Assembly (NCBI GenBank): GCA_027694045.1
Contig: JAQEWB010000012.1
Coordinates: forward strand, 1 to 64,000
Length of the DNA stretch: 64,000 bases
Reading direction: 5' to 3'
Source: Bacillaceae bacterium OF18-1A
GTDB taxonomy: Bacteria; Bacillota; Bacilli; Bacillales; Bacillaceae_G
Part shown: one piece after another, positions 43,138 through 51,445 of the stretch
How positions within the stretch are numbered: position 1 is the stretch's first letter
Layout of the letters: each line of letters opens with the position of its first letter
The notes under the pieces: generated by a model
Database searches by the model: none
What the model was told of the DNA's origin: nothing
Seen by the model: only the letters and a program-made list of their open reading frames with translations
Position numbers and translations under genes: made by a program

Positions 43138-43422
43138 TTATTTCTTCAAAACCGGTATCCAAATTTCACTTCTAAAGTTTGGAGATGATACATCTTTCTG
43201 TTCGTTCCACAATATTTCTGGCCCTTCTGCTAGTTCATAGTTGGAAGAAGGGAACCATTCGAAATAAATACGTCCCCATACATTTTGCAGTGCATCAGGA
43301 AATGGACCGACAGCTTCAAATATAGCCCACGTTGAAGCCGCAACTTCTTTAAAATCAATTTCATTTGTAAGGTTGTTTTCAATGTATTGCATTGCAGCAT
43401 TCATATTTTTAAGTGAATCCAT
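43138..43422 (-). pseudogene. AraC/GyrI-like regulator remnant with in-frame internal deletion
   Basis: The 94-residue frame joins the first about 28 residues of an AraC-type HTH ([18 protein letters not shown]...FKEVA) directly to the last about 65 residues of a GyrI-like effector domain ([24 protein letters not shown]...EIWIPVLKK). Full-length relatives are about 290 residues, so most of the DNA-binding and half of the effector domain are gone, while the frame, start and ribosome site (GAGGAGGT) remain. The junction reads FKEVA-ASTW, and relatives have EVA on both sides, suggesting recombination between short repeats. Confidence 0.8.
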
Positions 43423-43509
43423 ACTATGACCTCCTCTGTACATAGAATAGCAGGAACGAAATAACGCCATCCGACATTTCATGCACAACTTTGTAGGGAG
43501 TTTTTCCAC

Positions 43510-43582
43510 CTTACAAAAATGTAATGTTCCTGTAAGGAGAATCAATGGTTGCCATGAAATCCCAATGTTATAGTAATAAAGT
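43510..43582 (+). promoter_or_regulatory. Shared 44-bp motif, site P1, with -10
   Basis: The 44-base motif occupies 43510-43553 (CTTACAAAAATG... TGTAAGGAG...GGTTGCC). TTATAGT follows near 43567-43573 as a -10. The same motif occurs at P2 (43627), P3 (49448) and P4 (minus strand, 58979). Two TGTAA boxes 11 bases apart suggest an OmpR-family regulator. Confidence 0.65.
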
Positions 43583-43626
43583 ACTTTTAGTTAGTAGATA
43601 GAACTTTTAAGTCTTTACTTAGATGC

Positions 43627-43691
43627 CTTACATAACTGTCATGTTTGTGTAAGAAACATCGATAGTGGCAAGAGTAGAGAATGTATATAGT
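43627..43691 (+). promoter_or_regulatory. Shared 44-bp motif, site P2, with -10
   Basis: The motif occupies 43627-43670 (CTTACATAACTG...TGTAAGAAAC...ATCGATAGTGGCA). TATAGT follows at 43686-43691, 36 bases before the ATPase start. P1 lies exactly 117 bases upstream in the same orientation, so the ABC operon appears to have tandem copies of this promoter. Confidence 0.75.
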
Positions 43692-43726
43692 GAAGATAGA
43701 GAATAGATGAAATGAGGGATGTCGAG

Positions 43727-44497
43727 ATGAAAACAGTGTTAGAAGCAAAAAATATTAAAAAAGTATATGACACGGGTGGAAATAAATTTGAAGCGTTAAA
43801 AGGTATTAACTTACAAGTAAAAGAAGGCGAGTTTGTAGGAATTATGGGACCTTCTGGTTCTGGTAAGACGACTTTATTAAACGTTCTTTCTACAATTGAT
43901 AATGCGACGAACGGTGAGATTTTAATTGATGGAAAAGATATTGTGAAGATGAATGATGATAAGCTAGCGTTATTTCGCCGCGATCATTTAGGGTTTATTT
44001 TCCAAGATTATAACTTATTAGATACGTTAACAGTGAAAGAGAATATTGCGTTACCTCTTGCGTTATCGAAAGTAAAGGCGAGCGAAATTGACCGCCGAGT
44101 TCTTGAAATCGCGAAAAAATTCGGTATCGATCATATTTTAAGCCAATTCCCATATCAAGTATCGGGTGGACAAAAGCAGCGCTGTGCAGCATCACGTGCA
44201 ATCGTCACAAATCCGAGTATGATTTTTGGGGACGAGCCAACTGGAGCGCTTGATTCTAAATCAGCAACAGATTTACTTGAAAGTATGAAGTCATTAAATG
44301 AATATGATAACTCCACAATTTTAATGGTAACGCACGATGCATTCGCGGCAAGTTACTGTAAACGAGTTATTTTCATTAAAGACGGTGAACTATATAAAGA
44401 ATTACATCGCGGAGAATTAACACGTAAACAATTCTTCCAACAAGTCGTTGACGTAATGTCTTCTATTTCTGGAGGTATGGCCGATGACCTTATCTAG
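43727..44497 (+). CDS. BceA-type ABC transporter ATP-binding protein (second locus)
   Basis: The 256-residue ATPase has Walker A GPSGSGKTT, Q-loop FIFQDYNLLDTLT, signature VSGGQKQR, Walker B MIFGDEPTGALDS and MVTHD. It is closely related to the ATPase at 35404 but belongs to the YxdL/BceA group with one permease. An ATG five codons upstream is possible, but GAGGG is better spaced to 43727. It overlaps the permease gene by 14 bases. Two copies of the 44-bp motif precede it. Confidence 0.93.
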   Translation: MKTVLEAKNIKKVYDTGGNKFEALKGINLQVKEGEFVGIMGPSGSGKTTLLNVLSTIDNATNGEILIDGKDIVKMNDDKLALFRRDHLGFIFQDYNLLDTLTVKENIALPLALSKVKASEIDRRVLEIAKKFGIDHILSQFPYQVSGGQKQRCAASRAIVTNPSMIFGDEPTGALDSKSATDLLESMKSLNEYDNSTILMVTHDAFAASYCKRVIFIKDGELYKELHRGELTRKQFFQQVVDVMSSISGGMADDLI

Positions 44498-46433
44498 CAT
44501 TGCCCTCCGCAACATACAGCGGAACTTTAAAGACTACTTTGTATATTTTGCATCTATGATTTTTAGTATCGTTATTTATTTTACATTTAAAGCACTGCAG
44601 TACAATTCACAAATGGAAAAGGCAGCGGAAGCTTCGAAGAAAATTAGTGGAGCATTCCAAGTTTCTAGTGTGATGCTTATCATTTTCGTCGCAGTGTTCA
44701 TTATATATTCGAACGGATTTTTCACACGTAAACGTAAAAAAGAAGTTGGGTTATATTCTTTACTAGGTATTCGTAAAAAACAAATTGGTAAAATGCTTTT
44801 TTATGAAAACATGTTAATGGGATTAATGTCATTAGTAATCGGGATTGCGATCGGTAGTGTTCTTTCAAAAGTATTCCTTGAGTTATTAGTAAGTATGATG
44901 GGATTAAATTTAAACGTTCATTTTGAAGTACCGATGGCTGCAGTGATTGATACAGCAATTATTTTCTTTGTGATTATTTTATATACATCACTTCAAGGGT
45001 ATCGTTTAATTTATCGCTTTAAGTTAATTGAACTTTTCCGTGCTGAGCGTGAAGGAGAGGCAATGCCAAAAGGATCGGTAGTTATGGCATTAATTTCAGT
45101 ATTCTTAATTGGTTCAGGTTATTTCTTAGCGTTAATGTACATGAAAGCAGTTATGTATGCAGACTTTATGGTCGTTGCACTATACATTTTACTGGCGACA
45201 GTAGCAGGGACGTACTTACTGTTCATGTTCTTCACAGTATTTGTATTGAAGCGTGCCAGAAATAATAAATCAGCGTTTTATAACGGTATGAATATGGTAA
45301 CGACATCTCAGTTACTGTATCGTATTAAAGGAAACGCAAAATCACTTGCGACAATCGCTATTTTAAGCGCAGTGACATTAACAGCGGTTGGTACGTCAGT
45401 TACGATGTATTACAACGCATTTACACAATCAAAGGTTGCTGCACCATATAGTTATTCTTATGTGAAACAAGATGAAGCGTTGGATAAGAAAGTAAATGAA
45501 GTACTTGCTGGAGAGAAAAATAATCATCCAGTGACGTATGAATCAGAAGTTGAAATGATTCCTGTGAAGGGGACGTTTAAAGGTGAAAGAGCGGATCAAG
45601 TTCTAAATACACACTATAATGTTACGAATCAGTACCAGCTTATTTCTCAATCAAACTTTAATACACTGGCAAAACGTTTAGACGTAGATACTGTAAATTT
45701 AAGTGCGAATGAAGCCTTCGTATATGATAGTTTATATGTTGAGAAGCTTGATTTCGGACCTCTTTATACAGGAAATACAGCTGTATTCCCTGTTGGAAAT
45801 GAGTCAAAAGAATTAAAAATTAAAGGTGTAAATAATAGAAGCCTTACAAATTTAAATGAATTATTTGTAATCGTTCCTGATAAAACATATGAGCAAGTGA
45901 AACAAGTAAACGAAACGCGCACTGTAAAAAATATTGATGTAAAAGGTGAACGAAATAGTAAAGAGTTAACAGCGAAACTAGCGGGCGTTATGCCAGCTAG
46001 TGAATCGGAAGTTTTAAAACCATTTAACGATTTCTATACAGGATTCCAAATGGGACTTGAAACGACAGGTTTAATGATGTTCATCGGACTATTTTTAGGA
46101 TTAGTCTTCTTATTAGCGACAGGCTCAATCATTTACTTTAAGCAGCTTACAGAAGCAAGTGCGGACCGTGATCGTTATATTGTTCTTCATAAAGTTGGCG
46201 TAACGAAGCAAGAGATGAAGAAAGCTATCGCGAAACAAGTGAGCTTTATCTTCGCTATTCCGTTAGTAATTGGTATCCTGCACAGCTTATTTGCACTAAA
46301 AGGTTTAGCAAACATATTACCATTTGAAATTATGATTCCGCTCCTAATGAGTATTGGAGTGTACGGAGTTATTTATATTGGATATTACTTCTTAACAGTT
46401 CGTTCTTACTACAAGATTGTGAGCACGAAATAA
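44484..46433 (+). CDS. BceB/YxdM-type ABC transporter permease
   Basis: The 649-residue FtsX-fold permease has ten membrane segments and an extracytoplasmic domain between segments 7 and 8 (about 310-515). It starts SSIALRNIQRNFKDYFVYFASMIFS, which sets it apart from the three permeases at 33-40 kb. With its ATPase it forms a complete peptide-detoxification module of the BceAB/YxdLM type. The inducing peptide cannot be told from the sequence. Confidence 0.92.
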   Translation: MTLSSIALRNIQRNFKDYFVYFASMIFSIVIYFTFKALQYNSQMEKAAEASKKISGAFQVSSVMLIIFVAVFIIYSNGFFTRKRKKEVGLYSLLGIRKKQIGKMLFYENMLMGLMSLVIGIAIGSVLSKVFLELLVSMMGLNLNVHFEVPMAAVIDTAIIFFVIILYTSLQGYRLIYRFKLIELFRAEREGEAMPKGSVVMALISVFLIGSGYFLALMYMKAVMYADFMVVALYILLATVAGTYLLFMFFTVFVLKRARNNKSAFYNGMNMVTTSQLLYRIKGNAKSLATIAILSAVTLTAVGTSVTMYYNAFTQSKVAAPYSYSYVKQDEALDKKVNEVLAGEKNNHPVTYESEVEMIPVKGTFKGERADQVLNTHYNVTNQYQLISQSNFNTLAKRLDVDTVNLSANEAFVYDSLYVEKLDFGPLYTGNTAVFPVGNESKELKIKGVNNRSLTNLNELFVIVPDKTYEQVKQVNETRTVKNIDVKGERNSKELTAKLAGVMPASESEVLKPFNDFYTGFQMGLETTGLMMFIGLFLGLVFLLATGSIIYFKQLTEASADRDRYIVLHKVGVTKQEMKKAIAKQVSFIFAIPLVIGILHSLFALKGLANILPFEIMIPLLMSIGVYGVIYIGYYFLTVRSYYKIVSTK

Positions 46434-46446
46434 TAGGAGAGAATTG

Positions 46447-46487
46447 AAAGCCATTTACCTGATTATTACGAGGTAAGTGGCTTTTTT
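46447..46487 (+). terminator. Terminator after the ABC operon
   Basis: AAAGCCATTTACCT / AGGTAAGTGGCTTTTTT with a 10-base loop. Confidence 0.9.
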
Positions 46488-46490
46488 AAT

Positions 46491-46560
46491 TTGTTGATAA
46501 GTTGATATATTTCGGGTTGTGTTAAATATATAGAAAAAAATCGTTAATATAATTTCATAT
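46491..46560. repeat. Dispersed repeat, family A, degenerate copy
   Basis: TTGATAAGTTGATATAT ... AAATCGTTAATATAATTT follows the family A layout but has many mismatches, mostly C to T changes. It appears to be an old copy. Confidence 0.55.
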
Positions 46561-46652
46561 ATCAATGTGTGGTAAGACATTTTCTCTACATTAAGAAAAT
46601 GTTAAGAAAGCGTACGGGTTTTTATTAAGAAATGCTCCTTTTTTCTTTTTCG

Positions 46653-47324
46653 TTATGATTTACGTCCTAAAATACGTTCAACCTCATCTACACTTAATTT
46701 ACTCGCTCTGGCAATCGTTTCAAGCGGTAAACCAAGTTCATACATACTTTTAATCATTTTTGTTTTCTCTTGCTCAATTCCTTGCTGAATCCCTTTTTCT
46801 ATTCCTCTCTTCAACCCTTGTTCCATACCTCTTTTCATGCCTTCTGTCTCTGCGTGGGCGAATTTAGCAGCTTCATCCATTAAAACTTTTTCTCTCGCGT
46901 CATAGGCTTGGCGGAAAGAGGAATCTTGACTCATACGTTCCCATTTATTGATTGCCTTTTGTAAAATAGGATCTCTGTTCATAGCGATGTCCTCCAATAG
47001 TTTAGTTAAGTGCTCATCTTCATTTGCTGAAAGCAATAAAAGCCAACGAACAAATGGATTTTTCCACGGGTTTACTTTTTCTTCATGCCATTGTTCTGTT
47101 AACTTTGGAATTTCTACAATGTGGATTTCTATGTCATCACTTAAGAGTTTCTGTTGCTTTGTATTCCATAATGTACCCGTTGTATGAAATTCTTTGTGAT
47201 CTAAAAACATTATGAAGTTCAATAAATTAATGGTGATGGTTTTACGAAGTGCACTGTATGGCATTCCTTTTTGCAATTGAGATGTGTATAATTTTCCCCA
47301 ATAATATAAACTGCGTTTCATCAT
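46653..47324 (-). pseudogene. Rpn/PD-(D/E)XK transposase-family protein lacking its N-terminus
   Basis: The 223-residue frame matches the C-terminal three quarters of the Rpn family (LYYWGKLYTSQLQKGMPYSALRKTITINLLNF; C-terminal EGMKRGMEQGLKRGIEKGIQQG repeats and a short helix-turn-helix). Relatives of about 290 residues begin with the nuclease domain. Here the family frame can be followed upstream as IQIAT, then meets two stops 30 bases before the neighbouring kinase gene ends. The catalytic domain appears to be deleted. Confidence 0.75.
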
Positions 47325-47354
47325 AAATGTTGCTATTTGGATAGTCTTTTTTCA

Positions 47355-48257
47355 TTACACAAGCGCAGGATTATAAATCATCGTAAAGTGTCCTTGTAAC
47401 AATTCAATCTGACAAGGTGTATGAAGTGAGCTTTCTCCATCTGTATCTACTTCTTTTTCTTCTTTCGTTTCAACATGAATGGACTTCGCTTTAACATGGA
47501 AGATGTCATTTTCATTTGAGTCTTCAAATAGTTTTTTGCCGATATAGTCTTTAAACGCTTGAATGCCTGTTGATTTGACTACGAAAATATCAAGTGTTCC
47601 ATCATCGCATTTTACGTTTGGAATAAAGGACGGGATACCGCCAAGATATTCGCCATTTCCAACCATAACAAGGACAGCTTCATCTTCGTATACTTGTCCG
47701 TCGTAAGTGATTTTTACTGGGAATGTTTCAGCATTTTTGACAGTTCGAATCGTGCTTAAATAGTAACCAATTTTACCAAGCTTTGCTTTTTGTTCTGCAT
47801 CAATATTATTTGATACTTCAGAAACGAGTCCAATGCCCCAGAAGTTTAAGAAATATTGTCCGTTTGCTTGTGCGACATCGACGGGTTTGACGTGTCCGTT
47901 TGTAATGAGTTTTGCTGCTTCTGCAATGTTTTGCGGAACGCCGAGTGTGCGAGAGAAGTCGTTGCACGTTCCGCCTGGAATAATTGCAAGTGTAGGTCTA
48001 GTCTCAAGAGGGGCTAAGCCATTCGTGCATTCAAATACAGTTCCATCGCCACCGAATACGATAATCAAATCTACTTTATTAGCAAACTCTTGGCAATATT
48101 TTGTTGCATCACCTTGTTTTGTTGTATGAAGAATATGCAAGTCAGGAAAAGTAGCGGCAAGAGGTGGTACGATCTTTGCTAAATTTGTATGTAAGTCGCC
48201 TTGTCCGGCTTTTGGATTTACGATGAGGAGTACTTTTTCAAATTTTGTCTTTGTCAT
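47355..48257 (-). CDS. YegS/DgkB-type lipid kinase (diacylglycerol kinase family)
   Basis: The 300-residue protein has the DAGK catalytic domain: VNPKAGQGD near residue 13, the ATP motif VFGGDGTVFECTNGL around 67 and IPGGTCNDFSRTL around 97. The C-terminal beta-sandwich contains GNGEYLGGIPSF. It would phosphorylate diacylglycerol or a related lipid at the membrane. The ATG follows GGGAGAG. It is a paralogue of DgkB-type enzymes, so the exact substrate is uncertain. Confidence 0.88.
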   Translation of the reverse strand: MTKTKFEKVLLIVNPKAGQGDLHTNLAKIVPPLAATFPDLHILHTTKQGDATKYCQEFANKVDLIIVFGGDGTVFECTNGLAPLETRPTLAIIPGGTCNDFSRTLGVPQNIAEAAKLITNGHVKPVDVAQANGQYFLNFWGIGLVSEVSNNIDAEQKAKLGKIGYYLSTIRTVKNAETFPVKITYDGQVYEDEAVLVMVGNGEYLGGIPSFIPNVKCDDGTLDIFVVKSTGIQAFKDYIGKKLFEDSNENDIFHVKAKSIHVETKEEKEVDTDGESSLHTPCQIELLQGHFTMIYNPALV

Positions 48258-48292
48258 TTTTCATCTCTCCCTGTAGTTTGTAATGGAAAGAA

Positions 48293-48330
48293 AGGAGCTG
48301 TTCTGATTTACTCCAGAACAGCTTCTTCCT
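48293..48330 (-). terminator. hpt terminator
   Basis: On the minus strand AAGCTGTTCTG pairs with CAGAACAGCT, followed by CCTTTCTTT. Confidence 0.65.
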
Positions 48331-48350
48331 ATTTAATAGGGTGCTAAGAT

Positions 48351-48445
48351 TGTCAGTTATTGTCGGTAAGTCGATATATTTGAATAATCGCCGATATAAT
48401 TTGAGTTACGATCGATATATTTTGAAAATCGCTGATATAAATTTT
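48351..48445. repeat. Dispersed repeat, family A, copy 3
   Basis: Two units (TCGATATATTTGAATAATCG... and TCGATATATTTTGAAAATCG...) are separated by the 9-base spacer GAGTTACGA. The layout is the same as in copies 1 and 2. Confidence 0.8.
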
Positions 48446-48476
48446 ATATACTATCGATTTTTTAAAAGATAAGCAA

Positions 48477-49004
48477 TTACTCCGTTACAACTGAAGCGAT
48501 AAATGGTAAGTTACGATATTTCTCAGCACAGTCGATACCGTATCCAACGATAAATTCATCTGGAATTTGGAAGCCTACATATTCAGCTGTTAAGTCGACT
48601 TTACGGCGTTCTGGCTTATCAAGTAATGTACAGAATTTTAATGATTTTGGTTTATGCATAAAGAAATGATCTTTTAAGAAGTGAAGCGTTAAACCAGAAT
48701 CGATAATGTCTTCTACAACAATTACATTTTTTCCAGTAATGTTTACGTCGATATCTTTTAATAGTTTTACTTTTCCAGTTGTTTCTGTTTGATTTCCATA
48801 ACTAGATGCAGAAATGAAGTCAATTGTTACATCGTTTTTAATGTGACGAATTAAATCAGCAGCAAATACGAATGAACCTTTTAATACTGCGATTACAACG
48901 ATTTCTTCTCCTTCAAAGTCACGTTCGATTTGAAGTGCTAGTTCTTTTACTTTTGCTTGCAATTGTTCTTCAGAAATTAAAGTGTCTTTTATTTCAATAT
49001 TCAT
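48477..49004 (-). CDS. hpt: Hypoxanthine phosphoribosyltransferase
   Basis: This purine-salvage enzyme makes IMP and GMP from hypoxanthine or guanine and PRPP. The 175-residue protein has the PRPP loop VIVVEDIIDSGLTLHFL, the KGSFVFAADLIRHI segment and the C-terminal FIVGYGIDCAEKYRNLPFI. The ATG follows GTAGGAGGA. The main hpt in Bacillus lies next to tilS-ftsH; that context is absent, so this is probably a second paralogue. Confidence 0.93.
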   Translation of the reverse strand: MNIEIKDTLISEEQLQAKVKELALQIERDFEGEEIVVIAVLKGSFVFAADLIRHIKNDVTIDFISASSYGNQTETTGKVKLLKDIDVNITGKNVIVVEDIIDSGLTLHFLKDHFFMHKPKSLKFCTLLDKPERRKVDLTAEYVGFQIPDEFIVGYGIDCAEKYRNLPFIASVVTE

Positions 49005-49166
49005 TAGAATCCTCCTACAGTGTAAAACTTGTGAACATTTCGACTGTAAAGGATAGAATAGAAAAAGTCAAAGAAGGTAGTAATTTTCCACAAAAATAAC
49101 GACAAAAACATCTGATGATATGATATACTAAGTGTAATAAGAAAACGCTTCCATAAAAGGGTGATT

Positions 49167-49382
49167 ATGATGAAGAAGAAACAGTACACAAGTGTAACAT
49201 TTATAAAAGCATTACTGTTAACAATAGTTCTTGGCCTGTTGGCTTACATAATTGATGTACCTGCAATTCGCATTTCACTAATTGGAATGACGTTAGTATT
49301 AGGTGCAATCTCCCATGGCATGATGTCACAGCTGCAAGAAGCTGGACTTAATAATATGAAAGACCATACAGACCAAAAATGA
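49167..49382 (+). CDS. Small two-helix membrane protein, unknown
   Basis: The protein has 70-71 residues, two membrane helices (VTFIKALLLTIVLGLLAYII and IRISLIGMTLVLGAISHGMM) and a hydrophilic C-terminus. The start is ATG 49167 or 49170, behind AAAGGGTGA. It is followed by a terminator. It is divergent from hpt. No family was recognised. Confidence 0.75.
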   Translation: MMKKKQYTSVTFIKALLLTIVLGLLAYIIDVPAIRISLIGMTLVLGAISHGMMSQLQEAGLNNMKDHTDQK

Positions 49383-49416
49383 GAAACCTTCATGTATATA
49401 CAGTGAAGGTTTTTTC
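49383..49416 (+). terminator. Terminator
   Basis: AAACCTTCA / TGAAGGTTTTTT around an 11-base loop, directly after the small membrane protein gene. Confidence 0.85.
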
Positions 49417-49424
49417 TTTTCTCT

Positions 49425-49448
49425 CCTACTGATTAAAGTTTAGCTTTA
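49425..49448. repeat. bcr1 end fragment
   Basis: TACTGATTAAAGTTTAGCTTTAT matches the right end of the bcr1-like repeats, including the terminal TTTAT. The rest is missing. It abuts regulatory site P3. Confidence 0.55.
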
Positions 49449-49512
49449 TTACAAAAATGTAAGGTAGTTGTAAGACAAATCGATAGTTGCATAATAGCAT
49501 TTTGGATAAACT
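49448..49512 (+). promoter_or_regulatory. Shared 44-bp motif, site P3, with -10
   Basis: The motif occupies 49448-49491 (ATTACAAAAATG...TGTAAGACA...ATCGATAGTTGCA). TAAACT follows at 49507-49512 in the position of the -10. It is the presumed promoter of the 109-residue gene at 49594. Confidence 0.7.
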
Positions 49513-49593
49513 AGAGGTGTAAGGTAAAAGGCAAGCATATTTTAGGTAAATTAAGTTTTAGGCACTCTATATGTGAAGAAGGAGTAGGAGGGC

Positions 49594-49923
49594 ATGGAGA
49601 AACGTTGGACAACCTTTTCTTTTTTAGCGACTAGTAACACCGTAATGCTAGCTGGAGAGATAGATTTTTTGCATTTGTTTGATCGAGAAGATGATCATTC
49701 TTCTACATTTACAATGAAATGGAATAAATGGAGCGAAAGTTGTAGATTGGAAGAAGAGGCCCCTAACGAAGAGCAAAAGATTATTTTAACAAACCCTATT
49801 AAAGCGTGGGTTGTTCAACGTCGTAAGTGTAACGTCAAAAACCACTTTAAGAAAACTGAGCCGAGACAATTAGTTATCACTCCGGTCCTTTCTACTTCTA
49901 AATCACGCGAAAGTAACATGTAA
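49594..49923 (+). CDS. Unknown 109-residue protein under the shared 44-bp motif
   Basis: No family was recognised. The protein starts MEKRWTTFSFLATSNTVMLAGE, is acidic in the middle (HLFDREDDHSS; RLEEEAPNEEQK) and basic at the C-terminus (VQRRKCNVKNHFKKTEPRQ). There is no signal peptide, no membrane helix and no LPxTx sorting motif. The ribosome site GAAGGAGTAGGAGG is excellent. It is separated from the sortase gene by a terminator. Confidence 0.7.
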   Translation: MEKRWTTFSFLATSNTVMLAGEIDFLHLFDREDDHSSTFTMKWNKWSESCRLEEEAPNEEQKIILTNPIKAWVVQRRKCNVKNHFKKTEPRQLVITPVLSTSKSRESNM

Positions 49924-49938
49924 ATATTGAGACACTTT

Positions 49939-49972
49939 GAAAAAAGGCTATCGTTAGATAGTCTTTTTTTTT
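49939..49972 (+). terminator. Terminator
   Basis: AAAAGGCTATC / GATAGTCTTTTTTTT with loop GTTA, between the unknown gene and the sortase gene. Confidence 0.9.
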
Positions 49973-50041
49973 GCTTACACTTATAAAGAAACAAATGCCG
50001 TCACATATTAATAACAAGAAGGACTCCTAGGAGGCTAAAGT

Positions 50042-50644
50042 GTGACAAAGATGAATCGAGTGGGTCTGTTTTTAATGATAATAGGTATTGTAGCTGGATT
50101 GTACTATTCCTTTGAATGGTATAAAGGAAAGAGTTCGGCGCAGCATTTAAAAGATGAAGAGGTAAAACAATTAGAGCAGAAATATAATGAGGTGTCTGTA
50201 CATTCTGTAATTCCCTCATCCAATACGCAGTATAAAGAGGGAGAAAAGGTGACTAAGTTGTATATTCCAAAAATGGAGAAGAAGTTTACTGTATACTGGG
50301 GATCAAGTGAAGAAACTTTGAAAAAAGGCGTTGGGATGTATGCTGGCAATATGACGACAGTTCCATCTAACGGTGGGCATACTGTACTGAGTGGCCACCG
50401 TGATACGGTTTTTTTTAAACTAGGTGATTTGAAAGAAGGAGATCATCTCATTTTGGAATATGATAATAAAATGTATACATATGAAATTCAAAAAAAATGG
50501 ATTACACATGCGGACGATAGAACAGTTATTGTGAAGAAGAAAACACCAACATTAACGTTGACGACTTGTTATCCATTTGATTATATTGGTGACGCACCGG
50601 ATCGATATATTGTACAGGCGAAGTTTCTTCGCATGGGGCAATAA
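50042..50644 (+). CDS. Class D sortase
   Basis: The 200-residue transpeptidase has an N-terminal membrane anchor (VGLFLMIIGIVAGLYYSF) and a sortase barrel. Catalytic His lies in VLSGHRDTVFF, Cys in LTLTTCYPFDYIG and Arg in DRYIVQA. Class D enzymes of the B. cereus group (B. anthracis SrtC) attach LPNTA proteins during sporulation. The start is GTG behind AGGAGGCTAAA. No protein in this window carries a matching sorting signal. Confidence 0.9.
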   Translation: MTKMNRVGLFLMIIGIVAGLYYSFEWYKGKSSAQHLKDEEVKQLEQKYNEVSVHSVIPSSNTQYKEGEKVTKLYIPKMEKKFTVYWGSSEETLKKGVGMYAGNMTTVPSNGGHTVLSGHRDTVFFKLGDLKEGDHLILEYDNKMYTYEIQKKWITHADDRTVIVKKKTPTLTLTTCYPFDYIGDAPDRYIVQAKFLRMGQ

Positions 50645-50684
50645 AATTTTCATTCATATGACGTTATGAAAAAAAGAGCGCTAG

Positions 50685-51353
50685 TTAAGCGCTCTTCTTG
50701 TTTGAATTCAATTGATAAGCACCGATGCTTTTGAATAAGCGCGGTGAAGTAAGGAATAAAAATATAAGTAAAACTGTACATAGAATAAAGGAACCGAGCA
50801 TTGTGCTGCCGTTTACGATTAATGAATATAGTACAGCTGATTGACCTTTCGGTGCATATTGACCAAAGAAAATAACACCGGCAATGAAGTGGCAGAAGTA
50901 GCGAGCAAAACTACCGATAAATGTAGCAAGGATAATGTAAAAAATTACTTTCTTTCCTTGGTTTTGTTTTGATGAAGGTTTGTCTTTACGGCTACCAAAA
51001 CTTGATTGTTCTTCGCTATTTTCATTGGATGCTAGAAGTGCGTTTTGAATTGGACGATAGAATAAACCAGCAAATCCGATAAAAGCAAATGCAACGAAGT
51101 ACTCAATAAATGCTTGAACAGGTGTTAAAATGTAAGCATCTCCGACGACAATTTGTAGTAATCCCCAAATTAAGCCACCTAAGAAAGCCGTTTTGAATCC
51201 CCAGCGGTATGCGATAATAAAAATAGGAATCATAGCAAATGAGATAGAACCGCCTGTTGGAAGCTTGATTGATAATGGTAAAATGTCGATGATCAAGGCG
51301 AAGGCTGCAAGAATAGCAGATTCGATCATCGCTTGTAAATTGGTGTTACGCAT
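50685..51353 (-). CDS. thiT: Thiamine transporter ThiT (ECF S-component)
   Basis: The 222-residue membrane protein has six helices and the ThiT signature: DILPLSIKLPTGGSISFAMIPIFIIAYRWG, a GLIWGLLQIVVGDAYILTPVQAFIEY segment and the C-terminal GSFARYFCHFIAGVIFF. It binds thiamine and works with the shared EcfAA'T energising module encoded elsewhere. The frame opens 34 codons earlier, but TAGGGGGAG lies 5 bases before the ATG at 51353. A TPP riboswitch precedes it. A polar, glutamine/serine/lysine-rich loop of about 30 residues sits near residue 135. Confidence 0.93.
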   Translation of the reverse strand: MRNTNLQAMIESAILAAFALIIDILPLSIKLPTGGSISFAMIPIFIIAYRWGFKTAFLGGLIWGLLQIVVGDAYILTPVQAFIEYFVAFAFIGFAGLFYRPIQNALLASNENSEEQSSFGSRKDKPSSKQNQGKKVIFYIILATFIGSFARYFCHFIAGVIFFGQYAPKGQSAVLYSLIVNGSTMLGSFILCTVLLIFLFLTSPRLFKSIGAYQLNSNKKSA

Positions 51354-51445
51354 GTTGTCTCCCCCTAAATCCAAGTTGTACAAAAAAGAATAGGTATCAT
51401 AGGAGGATACGAAATACGTAAATAAAAAAGAGGTATGTATTTCGG

